NCBI GenBank assembly: GCA_023438965.1 | Contig: JAEXPB010000512.1 | Location: forward strand, 1 to 8,593 | Source of the DNA: Bacillota bacterium | GTDB lineage: Bacteria; Bacillota; Clostridia; Saccharofermentanales; UBA5734 | Direction of reading: 5' to 3' | DNA length: 8,593 bases | In this document: positions 1 through 7,387 of the stretch, one piece after another | How positions within the stretch are numbered: position 1 is the first letter of the stretch | Layout of the letters: each line of letters begins with the position of its first letter | Position numbers and translations under genes: made by a program | Notes under the pieces: generated by a model | Seen by the model: the letters and a program-made list of their open reading frames with translations, nothing else | The model's database searches: none | Told to the model about the DNA's origin: nothing

Positions 1-1
1 C

Positions 2-1354
2 TATCAGGATGTCCGGGTTCTGATTGTCATCCTGACTGATCTGGCCGGGATCATCATGTTCGCGCTGTATCTGGCCTGGATGCGCTTCCAGCCGATCGCC
101 AGGCTCAACGCCAAATTGCAGAAGCAGCGCGGCGTCCATGGCACCGCCCGCAACGAGCTGCGCAATCTGGAGGACATGCTGGATGCTGTGATCGACCAGA
201 ACAAGGCCAGCAGTTTACGGATCACCGAGCAAATGCTGGTCTTGAAAAGACAGTTGATCAAGTTGCTGCTGAAAGGCGATTATGACGAGACCATGCAGGA
301 ACGCCTGGAATTCCTGCAGATACGCCTCACCGACCGGAACCTGTCGGTGGCGGTGCTCAAGTTCGAAGATGCCGCGCGATCGTTGAATGCCAGCGAACGC
401 GGTCTGGACGAACTCGTCCGGCAAATCGAGGATCTCGGCAACAACGACATCCAATTTCTGGGCTGCAGCGACAAGTCCAAGCACGAAATCAGCGTGATCA
501 TCGTCATGAGCGACAACTCGCTGCTGCAGGACGCCGAGGAACTCATCCATTCCTTTGCCGCCGCGGCGGACTTGCCGGTCACCATCGGCCTGGGCGGCAG
601 CTACCTGGCAGTCGGCAAACTGCCGGCCTCTTATCTCGAAGCGACTTTATCGGTCTATTTTCAAAATCCGCAGCTGAAAGTCCAGCACCCGGCCTTCGAA
701 CTGCCCGCCGAAAGCGACCGGAAAAGCATCGGCCGGATGGTCTGGGCGATCCGTCATGGCGATCATGACAGTGCAATCAAGGTTCTGGCTGCCTATATCG
801 ACCAGGATCGCAGCGAGTATAATACGGAAATGATCCAGCGGATCATGTATTCCAATGTGCTGAGCATTCTGGTCAACACGGCGCATGAACTGGACATCGC
901 GATCGCACCGCAGCAGATCAGCGCCATCATGACCGCGCCGAATCCGCCGCAGCTGTTTGAATGCGCCCTGGAATGGGTCCGTTATTTGTGCAGCCATCCC
1001 AACCCGGACCAAGCCTCGGATGAGCATACGATTACCTTGAAAGTGGTGGATTATGTCCGCAGTCATTATTTGGAAAACGACCTGAGCCTCGAGAAGGTGG
1101 CTGACCAGTTTGATGTCTCCGTCGGTTACCTGAGCCGCTTGTTCAAGGAAAAGACCGGTGAAAATTATAAGAACTATGTCATCAAGCTGCGGATCGACCA
1201 TGCCAAGCGTTGCCTGGCCGACGGACTTTCAGTCTCCAGTACCAGCGAGATTGTCGGTTATGTCAATATCTCCCATTTCATCAAGGTCTTCAAGCAGCTG
1301 GTCGGCGTGACGCCGCTGGTTTACCAGAAGAACGCCCGGGAAACGGCGCGGTAA
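2..1354 (+). CDS. Membrane-anchored AraC-family regulator, 5'-truncated by window edge
   Basis: The frame is open from base 2 to a TAA at 1352-1354, giving 450 visible codons. The ATG at 56 lies inside a membrane segment and is not the real start, so the N-terminus is outside the window. Visible residues about 5-27 form a hydrophobic helix (VLIVILTDLAGIIMFALYLAWM). A charged, helical stretch follows (about 28-120), then a middle domain containing TIGLGGSYLAVGKLPASYLEA, which resembles the conserved region before the HTH in YesN-like regulators. The last 100 or so residues (nt about 1028-1345) are an AraC DNA-binding domain with two helix-turn-helices: LEKVADQFDVSVGYLSRLFKEKTG and a second ending in the signature VGYVNISHFIKVFKQLVGVTP. 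In this family an extracellular sensor passes a ligand signal across the membrane to the DNA-binding domain. Here the sensor cannot be seen, so the ligand is unknown. It converges on the operon and may control a different locus upstream. Confidence 0.9.
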   Translation, partial: YQDVRVLIVILTDLAGIIMFALYLAWMRFQPIARLNAKLQKQRGVHGTARNELRNLEDMLDAVIDQNKASSLRITEQMLVLKRQLIKLLLKGDYDETMQERLEFLQIRLTDRNLSVAVLKFEDAARSLNASERGLDELVRQIEDLGNNDIQFLGCSDKSKHEISVIIVMSDNSLLQDAEELIHSFAAAADLPVTIGLGGSYLAVGKLPASYLEATLSVYFQNPQLKVQHPAFELPAESDRKSIGRMVWAIRHGDHDSAIKVLAAYIDQDRSEYNTEMIQRIMYSNVLSILVNTAHELDIAIAPQQISAIMTAPNPPQLFECALEWVRYLCSHPNPDQASDEHTITLKVVDYVRSHYLENDLSLEKVADQFDVSVGYLSRLFKEKTGENYKNYVIKLRIDHAKRCLADGLSVSSTSEIVGYVNISHFIKVFKQLVGVTPLVYQKNARETAR

Positions 1355-1372
1355 ACCCGTTCAACATCACTA

Positions 1373-1397
1373 TTTAGCGGGAGCAAGCTCCTAAATC
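1373..1397. terminator. Possible hairpin between convergent genes
   Basis: An imperfect inverted repeat, ATTTA-GCG-GGAGC / GCTCC-TAAAT, lies between the plus-strand regulator and the minus-strand amidohydrolase and overlaps the stop codon of the latter. The stem is ten base pairs with a 3-base bulge and a very tight loop. Neither strand has a clear T-run after the stem, so it is not a canonical Rho-independent terminator. Its place in the 36-bp convergent gap suggests it could weakly terminate or protect transcript ends in both directions. Confidence 0.3.
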
Positions 1398-2527
1398 CCC
1401 AGGTCCCGCCAGACGATGGCGCCGTCGCGGACCGTCAGCATGACCCGCAGCAGCCGGTCGCCGGTCAGCGGCACATTATTGCCGTCGAAGAAGACTGTCG
1501 TCTGCCGGGTCTCGCGCAGCACCGCGATGTCCGCCGGCGCGCCGACGGCGAGGTGGCCGATCTGGCCGGCCAGGCCCAGCAGGCGGGCGGCGTTGGCCGT
1601 GCAGCAAGCCAGAATTTCCTCCAGCCGCAAGCCCAGGTTAAGGTACTTGGACAGGACGAACGGAAAGCTGAAAGCACGGTTCCGGTTGTAAAGTCCATTG
1701 ATCGTCAGGTCCGAGCCGATCGTGTCGGGCAGGAATCCTTCCCGCAAGGCAGCTTCGGCTACCCGGTAGGACATGTGCCAGCTGGCGTCACCGACATCGA
1801 AAATAACGCCGCGCTCACGGGCCAGCCAGGCTTCCCGGATCAGGCTGTCATCATCATTGAGCAGGTTGGGCCCGTGGTTATGCAGATAATGGGTCAAAAT
1901 ATCGCCCGGCCCCAGCAGATTCAGGATTTCGGCCATAGGGACCGGCGGATTGGTGCTGTGCACCATGACCGGCACGCCCAGCGAGCGGGCCAGCCGGACA
2001 GTGGCCCGCAGCGGCTCGATCCCCAGATCGCGCGCCGTTTCGCGGCCGATGCGCACTTTCAGGCCGATCAATTCGTTCGGGTAGCGGTCGAAGAGGCGCC
2101 GGATGCCTTTTTCGTCGATGGCGGCCGGATCGATCACTTCCGGCGAACTGCCCAGGGTGGCCAGTCCGGCGGTGCTGATATTCAGAAAAGCCCTGGTCCG
2201 AACCCGGCTGGCCAGCACCTGGCTGCGGCAGAATTCATAGGTCGCACAGCCGGCGCTGCCGGCTTCCAGAACGGCGGTGACACCGGCCGGGAAACAGCCG
2301 GCTTCGGCCGGGATGCCAAATGGCGCCAGGCTGGCCAGATGGGCATGGGTGTCGATCAAACCCGGTGATACAATGCAGTCTGCCGCATCGACCGCCTGGC
2401 TGGCCGCGGTGCCGCGCAGGTTGCCGATGGCGGCAATCCGGCCGTTCTGGACGGCGATATCCAGGTTGGCGTCGACATGGTTCGCGGTGTCGATAAGCCG
2501 ACCGCCGCTGATGATCAGATCATACAT
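1391..2527 (-). CDS. Amidohydrolase/deacetylase-family metallohydrolase (cog3964-like)
   Basis: This 378-residue protein belongs to the amidohydrolase superfamily. It starts with a small beta domain (DLIISGGRLIDTANHVDANLDIAV) and then a TIM-barrel with the binuclear metal site: H61 and H63 in GLIDTHAHL, K157 (probably the carbamylated lysine) in IGLKVRIG, H190 in VMVHST, H213 in DILTHYLHN and D273 in IGSDLT. All expected ligands are present, so it should be active. Overall it resembles the cog3964 group (E. faecalis EF0837, Agrobacterium Atu3266), recalled from memory. Atu3266 hydrolyses acetylated alpha-hydroxy acids; the physiological substrate of the group is poorly known. It is the last gene of the operon and overlaps the transporter by 8 bp. 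An AAGGAT ribosome binding site precedes the ATG. The stop is TAG, followed after six sense codons by TAG TGA. A dihydroorotase-like or other cyclic-amide activity is an alternative. Confidence 0.88.
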   Translation of the reverse strand: MYDLIISGGRLIDTANHVDANLDIAVQNGRIAAIGNLRGTAASQAVDAADCIVSPGLIDTHAHLASLAPFGIPAEAGCFPAGVTAVLEAGSAGCATYEFCRSQVLASRVRTRAFLNISTAGLATLGSSPEVIDPAAIDEKGIRRLFDRYPNELIGLKVRIGRETARDLGIEPLRATVRLARSLGVPVMVHSTNPPVPMAEILNLLGPGDILTHYLHNHGPNLLNDDDSLIREAWLARERGVIFDVGDASWHMSYRVAEAALREGFLPDTIGSDLTINGLYNRNRAFSFPFVLSKYLNLGLRLEEILACCTANAARLLGLAGQIGHLAVGAPADIAVLRETRQTTVFFDGNNVPLTGDRLLRVMLTVRDGAIVWRDLGI

Positions 2528-3470
2528 GGCTATCCTTCTTTCCCGGCCGTTTCATATTCACCAGTATAATGCCGCCGGATACCAGCAGCAAGGCCAGGAG
2601 GCTGTTGATGCTGATGACTTTTTCCTGCAGCAGGAGGCCGGACGTGACAAAGCTGACCACCGGCACGCCGAATTTGAAGATGGACATTTCCGATACATCA
2701 TTATACTTCAGCAGGAGCATCCAGAGGATGTAAACCACAGCCACTGACACAGCCAGGAAGAGCAGCAGGATGACGGCGGCCGGGTCGGCCAGGGCCAGGC
2801 GGCCGCCGCCGGCCAGACCGGGTACCAGGAGGACCAATCCGCCCAGCAGCTGTTGATAACCGGTGATGACGACCGGATCGCCGCGTTGCGCAACAGCCTT
2901 GCTGATCAGGTAACCTGTCGCGGCCGACAGCGAGGACAAGATGACAAATCCTTCGCCGGCCATGGTGAAGCGCCAGTCCCACGACCCGTTCAGATTGATC
3001 AGGACGATGCCGGCAAAGCCCAAGGAACAGCCCAGTGCTTTCCGCACCGTCAGCCGCTCATTGCGGAAAAAGAGCGGACTCGCGATAACCAGCAGGAAAA
3101 CCCCCACCTGGTTCAGAATCGAGCTTTTTGAGCTCAGCGTATGGGCCAGGCCAATATAGATGAATAGATACTGCAGGATGGTCTGGCACAGCGACAACAG
3201 GGCTATACCCGGCAGCGCGCGCGTCGGCGGCAAAGCCAGCCGCTTCTGCCGCACGCTGGCGTAGACGATGGTCAGGGCACCGGCCAGGGTAAAACGGACG
3301 CCGGCGAATAAGAATTTACCGATGATGTCCTCCGTATCGACCTGCAGTAGCCGATAGCCGATTTTAACCAGCGAGTAGCTGACACCCCAAATCAGGCAGC
3401 ACAGGAGCGCCGTAACCAGGACAACCGGCCGACGGCGAAAAAAAGCCTGTTCGCCCGTTATGGCGGTCAT
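2520..3470 (-). CDS. EamA/DMT-family transporter
   Basis: This 316-residue, very hydrophobic protein fits the usual size of drug/metabolite transporters with two EamA repeats and about ten membrane helices. The first repeat spans roughly residues 15-160: a helix with LLCCLIWGVSYSLVKIGY, then about 51-71, 86-108, 117-135 and 144-160. The second spans roughly 170-305, and a lysine-rich tail (MKRPGKKDSHV) should be cytoplasmic. The N-terminal FFRRRP before helix 1 fits a cytoplasmic N-terminus. Family members move amino acids, nucleosides, sugars or other small metabolites, often outwards; direction and substrate cannot be read here. Its ATG overlaps the stop of the upstream dehydrogenase (ATGA, 3467-3470) and no strong ribosome binding site is visible, so it is probably translationally coupled. 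Its 3' end overlaps the amidohydrolase start. This is the only transporter in the operon, which suggests it handles the pathway substrate or a product. Confidence 0.9.
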   Translation of the reverse strand: MTAITGEQAFFRRRPVVLVTALLCCLIWGVSYSLVKIGYRLLQVDTEDIIGKFLFAGVRFTLAGALTIVYASVRQKRLALPPTRALPGIALLSLCQTILQYLFIYIGLAHTLSSKSSILNQVGVFLLVIASPLFFRNERLTVRKALGCSLGFAGIVLINLNGSWDWRFTMAGEGFVILSSLSAATGYLISKAVAQRGDPVVITGYQQLLGGLVLLVPGLAGGGRLALADPAAVILLLFLAVSVAVVYILWMLLLKYNDVSEMSIFKFGVPVVSFVTSGLLLQEKVISINSLLALLLVSGGIILVNMKRPGKKDSHV

Positions 3471-4489
3471 GACTGTCCGGCTGCGGCACCGCTCAACCGG
3501 CTCCAGTCAAAGACCACGCCCAGCGGCGCCTCGGCATCCTCAGCCAGCCGGCTGTAAATCGCCGGTGCCTCGGATGGCGGGACGACGGCCGAGATGATCG
3601 GCCGGACCTGCAGCCGTCCGGTGGCCATCAGCTCAAGGAGTACCCGGTAATCGTCCTGGCGGGTCCAATAACCCGGATAGGAATCGACTTTCGGACGGAC
3701 GAAATTATGGGCGCCAATGATCGAAACACCCGGTTTATGCACCATTTGATAAAAATCGATCGGCCGATCGGAGATCCGGGTGCAACCCAGCAGCGAAACC
3801 CGTCCTTCCCAGGCAGCCAGCTCCAGCGCCTGCTCGAGCGCCCGGGCGGACCCGGTCACTTCGATCACGGCATTCATGCCCCGGCCGCGGGTGATCTTTT
3901 TGATTTTTGCCGCCAGTTCCGGCTCATCCGGGGCAAAAACATAATCGGCGCCTAGTTGGCGGGCCAATTCCCGCCGCTGCGGATTGAAATCCATGGCCAC
4001 CACCGGCAGTCCGCCGTCCAGCCGGGCCAGTTGGGTCGCGAAGATGCCCAGCAGCCCCTGCCCCATGATCAGAACCGATTCGCCCAGCTCCAGGCGCGTT
4101 TTGCGCAAGCCTTGCAGCGCCATGCTGGCAATGACCGTGAATGCTGCATCCAGGGATGCCACGCGATCATCGACCTGGACCAGGCCTTCGGCTTTCATCA
4201 CCGTATAGGTTTGATGGCCGCCATGGTAGACGATGACCCGATCGCCCGCGGCCAGGTTCTGCACGCCGCTGCCGCGCTCGAGGATGCGGCCGACGGCGCA
4301 ATATCCCATATGGACCGGAAACAGGCGGGGCGTGTTCGGCAGCCCTAACAGGTTGGCCCGTTCCGTGCCGGCGCTCAGGACGGAATATTCATTGGCAATC
4401 AGCACCTCGTCCGGCTGCAGGTCGGGGACCGTATAGGACTCCAGGGCGGCTTTACGTACTTCCGGGAAGACAATGCGATATCCAAGCAT
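3467..4489 (-). CDS. MDR-superfamily dehydrogenase, BchC-like, lacking zinc ligands
   Basis: This 340-residue medium-chain dehydrogenase has an N-terminal GroES-like part (SAGTERANLLG at 39-49, HMGYCAVGRI at 60-69) and a Rossmann domain with GQGLLG (143-148) and an acidic D167 at the end of the second strand, which favours NAD(H). The SAGTER and GYCxVG signatures match the group related to 2-desacetyl-2-hydroxyethyl bacteriochlorophyllide dehydrogenase (BchC) and uncharacterised sugar/polyol dehydrogenase relatives. The four-cysteine structural zinc lobe is absent and the GHE catalytic-zinc motif is replaced by GYC, so it may be zinc-independent. No photosynthesis genes are nearby, so a catabolic dehydrogenase of a sugar, cyclitol or hydroxy acid is likelier than BchC itself. 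An AGAGGAGAG ribosome binding site at 4496-4504 supports the start. It lies 82 bp after the preceding operon gene and overlaps the transporter by 4 bp. Confidence 0.85.
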   Translation of the reverse strand: MLGYRIVFPEVRKAALESYTVPDLQPDEVLIANEYSVLSAGTERANLLGLPNTPRLFPVHMGYCAVGRILERGSGVQNLAAGDRVIVYHGGHQTYTVMKAEGLVQVDDRVASLDAAFTVIASMALQGLRKTRLELGESVLIMGQGLLGIFATQLARLDGGLPVVAMDFNPQRRELARQLGADYVFAPDEPELAAKIKKITRGRGMNAVIEVTGSARALEQALELAAWEGRVSLLGCTRISDRPIDFYQMVHKPGVSIIGAHNFVRPKVDSYPGYWTRQDDYRVLLELMATGRLQVRPIISAVVPPSEAPAIYSRLAEDAEAPLGVVFDWSRLSGAAAGQS

Positions 4490-4571
4490 GATCGACTCTC
4501 CTCTATTACTTTTTTACTGGCGATGATCCTGACCGCGCCGGGCAGGATGGTGCAGGCTTCGGCTCCGGCCG
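4490..4571 (-). other. Only sizeable gap inside the operon; no gene
   Basis: This 82-bp spacer separates the quinone-oxidoreductase-like gene from the BchC-like gene, while all other junctions in the operon are 1 bp or overlapping. On the minus strand it runs from a GC-rich part into an A-rich stretch and the AGAGGAGAG ribosome binding site (4496-4504). I see no convincing terminator and no good -35/-10 pair, so read-through from upstream is assumed. A weak internal promoter or a processing site is possible but not supported. Confidence 0.4.
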
Positions 4572-5561
4572 TCAGGCGGGGCGCACCGACAGGACGACCT
4601 TGCCGACATTCCGGCTGGTCTCCAGCAGAGCGTGCGCCGCTGCGGCCTGGCTCATCGGCAGCACCTGGTAGATGGTCGTGCGGATGACGCCGGATTCGAT
4701 TTTGGGCCAGACATTTTTTACCAGCTCGCTGAGGATGAATGCCTTCATTTCCGGCGTCCTATTCCGCAGCATGCTGCCGACCAGGTGGATGCCGCGTGTT
4801 AGCAATGCGCGCAGCGGCACCTCGGCGGTCACGCCGGCCAGCGTCGAGATCAGGATCCAGTAGCCGCCGTGACTCATGAAGGGCAGACATTGGGCCAGCG
4901 GCTCGCCGCCCAGACAGTCCATCGCCACATCGATCGACTGGCCGGCCTGAAATAACCGCTCGATCACTTCGGCTGAAGACTGCTCCGCGTTATTGATCAC
5001 CACATCGGCGCCCAGGTGGGCGATCGAGCGGGCGAACTCCGCCGAAAGCACCGAGGTGATCACCCGCGCACCGAAGGCTTTGGCCAGCGGAATGGCCACG
5101 CTGGCCAGGCCGCTGGCACCAGCCGGGATATAGGCCGTCTGGCCGGCCTGCAGATGCCCTTCGATAAACAAGTTCAGATAGGAGGTGGCGAACGCCTCCG
5201 GCAGGGCTGCCGCTTCGGCCATCGACAGGCCGTGCGGAACCGGCATCAGCATGTCATATCGGACCGCCGCCATTTCGGCATAACCGCCGCCGCCAAGCAG
5301 GCAGCATACCGCATCGCCCGTCCGCCAATCGCTTTTTGCTGCCGCGACGGGTCCCATCGCCTGGATGATGCCCGATATTTCCAGGCCCATCCACGGCGGA
5401 CAGCCCGGCGGCGAAGGATATTTGCCCTGCCGCTGCAGGAGGTCGGCCCGGTTCAGGGCTGCCGCAAGGATCTCCACCAGCACGTCATCGTCTTTCAAAA
5501 CCGGATCGGGGACATCGGACCAGACCAGATTCTTCCGGTCATCCACCAGCATCGCTTTCAT
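4572..5561 (-). CDS. NAD(P)H:quinone oxidoreductase-like (PIG3-type) MDR protein
   Basis: This 329-residue zinc-free MDR protein has the family hallmark NRADLLQRQGKYPSPPG (37-53) typical of PIG3/QOR-type reductases, followed by MGLEISGII (58-66) and a Rossmann domain around AGASGLASVAIPLAKAFGA. Enzymes of this group reduce quinones or activated double bonds with NADPH. In catabolic operons they may act on enones or keto intermediates. One oddity: the nucleotide-binding loop normally reads GxSGVGT, but here the third glycine is A153 (GASGLAS), which could alter cofactor binding. The gene starts 1 bp after the stop of the SDR gene. An AAAGGAAG sequence upstream of the ATG supports the start. 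It lacks the zinc-binding cysteines of true alcohol dehydrogenases, so a classical alcohol dehydrogenase role is unlikely. The substrate is unknown. Confidence 0.87.
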   Translation of the reverse strand: MKAMLVDDRKNLVWSDVPDPVLKDDDVLVEILAAALNRADLLQRQGKYPSPPGCPPWMGLEISGIIQAMGPVAAAKSDWRTGDAVCCLLGGGGYAEMAAVRYDMLMPVPHGLSMAEAAALPEAFATSYLNLFIEGHLQAGQTAYIPAGASGLASVAIPLAKAFGARVITSVLSAEFARSIAHLGADVVINNAEQSSAEVIERLFQAGQSIDVAMDCLGGEPLAQCLPFMSHGGYWILISTLAGVTAEVPLRALLTRGIHLVGSMLRNRTPEMKAFILSELVKNVWPKIESGVIRTTIYQVLPMSQAAAAHALLETSRNVGKVVLSVRPA

Positions 5562-5562
5562 A

Positions 5563-6306
5563 TTAATAACTTCCTTTCAAGCCCAGGCTGCGCCCGCCGT
5601 CAATGACATAGTTCTGTCCGGTAATAAAGGATGCTTCCGGCGAGGCCAGATAGGCAATCAAGCTGGCCACTTCGTCGGCAGTGCCATTGCGTCCGATGTA
5701 GTTCGTCTGGCTGACGTCCTTGTCGTCTCTTTGCACCAGGCCGGGTGAAACACAATTGACGGTGATGCCGCAAGGCCCGAGCTCGATGGCCAGGGACTTG
5801 GTCATCGCGATCAGACCACCCTTGGAAGCCGCATATTCGACACAGCCTTTATTGCCGTTCAAGGCGACAATGGAAGCCACGCAGATGATGCGGCCGCTGC
5901 GGTGACCGGCCATATGGCGCGCCGCCGCCCGGGCGAAGTAGATGCCGCCCATCAGATTGACGCCGATGATGTTCTGGATCACCTCGTTGGTCTGATGGCA
6001 CAGGTCCGCCATTTTCTCCCGGGCACTGCCACCGGCGGCATGGACCAGGATGTCGACTTGTCCGAAGCGGGCAATGACCGCCGATACCGCCTGGTCAACG
6101 GCATCCGGATTCTGGATGTCCACCGCCAGGGCGATCGCTTCGCCGCCGCCGGCCCGGATCTCGGCCGCCGCTTTTTCCGCGGCAGCAAGGTTGATGTCGC
6201 ACAGGGCGATCCGGGCGCCGCCGGCGGCCAGGGCCAATGCCGTGTAACGGCCGATATTGCCGCCGCCGCCGGTGATGATCGCCGTCTGGTTCGCAAATTT
6301 CATCAT
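5563..6306 (-). CDS. SDR-family NAD-dependent oxidoreductase
   Basis: This 247-residue classical short-chain dehydrogenase has full family length. It shows the cofactor loop TGGGGNIG (12-19; asparagine in place of the usual second conserved glycine, which is common in the family), D37 at the end of strand two (favouring NAD over NADP), HAAGG (89-93), and the complete catalytic set N117, S145, Y158 and K162 (YAASK). The C-terminus ends with the expected ITGQNYVIDGG segment. It should interconvert a secondary alcohol and a ketone on a small metabolite; the substrate is not predictable. Two consecutive ATG codons begin it. The first (6306) is preferred because an AGGAGGA site lies 7 bases before it. 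That site is inside the end of the Gfo/Idh gene, whose stop is 1 bp away, so the two are likely translationally coupled. Confidence 0.92.
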   Translation of the reverse strand: MMKFANQTAIITGGGGNIGRYTALALAAGGARIALCDINLAAAEKAAAEIRAGGGEAIALAVDIQNPDAVDQAVSAVIARFGQVDILVHAAGGSAREKMADLCHQTNEVIQNIIGVNLMGGIYFARAAARHMAGHRSGRIICVASIVALNGNKGCVEYAASKGGLIAMTKSLAIELGPCGITVNCVSPGLVQRDDKDVSQTNYIGRNGTADEVASLIAYLASPEASFITGQNYVIDGGRSLGLKGSY

Positions 6307-6307
6307 A

Positions 6308-7315
6308 TCAATATCCTCCTGAATAACTTACTTCGAAACCGCAGGCTTGCAGCGTTGCTTGCTGCACCAGCAGTTCATGGTCGCATGAATAAGGATTCTC
6401 CTGCTCGCCCCGGATCATCCGCGCCCAGTCAAAGACCATCTCGTCATAGCGGTCGCCGTTCGACGGCAGATCGATGATTTGCCGGGCGTCGGCATAGGGT
6501 TGGGAATAGGTTTTCAAGGTTAGGGCCAGGACTGTCGGTTTCTCCAGCGGCTTGATCTCGATGCTGCCCCGGCTGCCGCAAATGACCAGCTGGCGGCGGC
6601 CATAGCCGTTTACCTCGAAAGAACTGGTGCGGCCGGTGGCCCCGCAACGCGGGTATTCCAGGATCGCCAAGCCGTTGTCGGGGACATCGATGCCATCCAG
6701 GCCCGTCCTTTTCTGGAATGGCACAATCCGGTCCGGCTTGCCTTGCAACAGGAGGATCAGATCGATCAGGTGGCAGCCGAAGATAAACATCGTCCCGCCT
6801 TGAAAATGCTTCAGCCAGGTCCGGAATTCGGCCGGATGCTCAGTGCACATCGCGGCATCGATACTCAGGATCTCGCCCAGTTCGCCCCGGCGCACCGCCT
6901 CGCGGCAATACTGGACCGCCGGATTGTAGCGGTACATATAGCCCAGCTGTACAATCAGCCGGCGCCGGCGGGCGGTCTCGAGCAGCCGCGCATAAGCGCC
7001 GATGTCCTCGCCGGCCGGTTTGTCCATGTGGATGTGCAGGCCGGCGTCCAGGCAGCGCTGGGCGGTCGGCACCAGATTCCAGACATCGGTTTCCACCAGA
7101 ACCGCATCGAGATCCTTCATCGCCAGGAGTTCGTCCGGACTCATCCAGGGCAGACCGGCATAGACTGGCAAGCCGCCGCGTTTGGCAATCCAGGCCGGAT
7201 CGCTCTCCGCCACGCCGACAACCTCAAAGGTGTCCGGGAAATGGCGTATCGCCTGCATCTTGCCTTCACCGTGGTTGTGGCCGATGCCAATCTGGCCGAT
7301 TTTAATTTTGCGCAT
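6308..7315 (-). CDS. Gfo/Idh/MocA-family oxidoreductase
   Basis: This is the first gene of the operon: 335 residues from the ATG at 7315, the usual size for the family. The N-terminal Rossmann fold begins at once (KIKIGQIGIGHNHG, residues 3-16, GxGxxG-type loop). HMDKPAGED carries the conserved catalytic K99 of the EKP motif. The C-terminal alpha/beta domain contains GGTMFIFGCHLIDL, with H182 and D185 in the usual active-site positions. Relatives oxidise or reduce sugars, inositols, amino-sugars or glycosides using NAD(P). An upstream ATG at 7405 would add 30 polar residues and would start in the control region. I reject it because the Rossmann motif begins right at the inner ATG, which has GGAGGG (7323-7328) 7 bases before it. 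The gene ends 1 bp before the SDR start. The substrate is unknown, but polyol or sugar oxidation fits the neighbours. Confidence 0.92.
   Translation of the reverse strand: MRKIKIGQIGIGHNHGEGKMQAIRHFPDTFEVVGVAESDPAWIAKRGGLPVYAGLPWMSPDELLAMKDLDAVLVETDVWNLVPTAQRCLDAGLHIHMDKPAGEDIGAYARLLETARRRRLIVQLGYMYRYNPAVQYCREAVRRGELGEILSIDAAMCTEHPAEFRTWLKHFQGGTMFIFGCHLIDLILLLQGKPDRIVPFQKRTGLDGIDVPDNGLAILEYPRCGATGRTSSFEVNGYGRRQLVICGSRGSIEIKPLEKPTVLALTLKTYSQPYADARQIIDLPSNGDRYDEMVFDWARMIRGEQENPYSCDHELLVQQATLQACGFEVSYSGGY
6314..6320 (-). promoter_or_regulatory. Ribosome binding site deciding the SDR start
   Basis: AGGAGGA lies inside the 3' end of the Gfo/Idh gene, 7 bases before the first of two adjacent ATG codons (6306) and 10 before the second (6303). 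The spacing favours the first. Its location inside the upstream gene suggests coupled translation. Confidence 0.75.
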
Positions 7316-7322
7316 CGCTGAT

Positions 7323-7328
7323 CCCTCC
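7323..7328 (-). promoter_or_regulatory. Ribosome binding site deciding the Gfo/Idh start
   Basis: GGAGGG on the minus strand sits 7 bases before the ATG at 7315. It supports this start over the ATG at 7405, where the protein would carry a 30-residue extension unlike the family. Confidence 0.75.
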
Positions 7329-7387
7329 GTTTCTGGTTTCATTCTAGGCGTGATCCGGTTTCGGCGAAATGAATTTTTAGATACAAT

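Noticed and set aside
647..1201. 184-codon minus-strand frame opposite the left AraC regulator
   Set aside because: Shadow of the clear AraC coding frame, including its HTH region.
1553..2368. 271-codon plus-strand frame opposite the amidohydrolase
   Set aside because: Its product is rich in Q, G, A and R with no recognisable domain, and the opposite strand encodes a complete metal-binding hydrolase. It is a by-product of GC-rich codon bias.
5016..5606. 196-codon plus-strand frame opposite the quinone-oxidoreductase-like gene
   Set aside because: Low-complexity R/G/Q-rich composition and complete overlap with a clear family member on the other strand.
6743..7321. 192-codon plus-strand frame opposite the Gfo/Idh gene
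   Set aside because: Antisense shadow; no domain signature, no convincing ribosome binding site, and the minus-strand gene has all catalytic residues.
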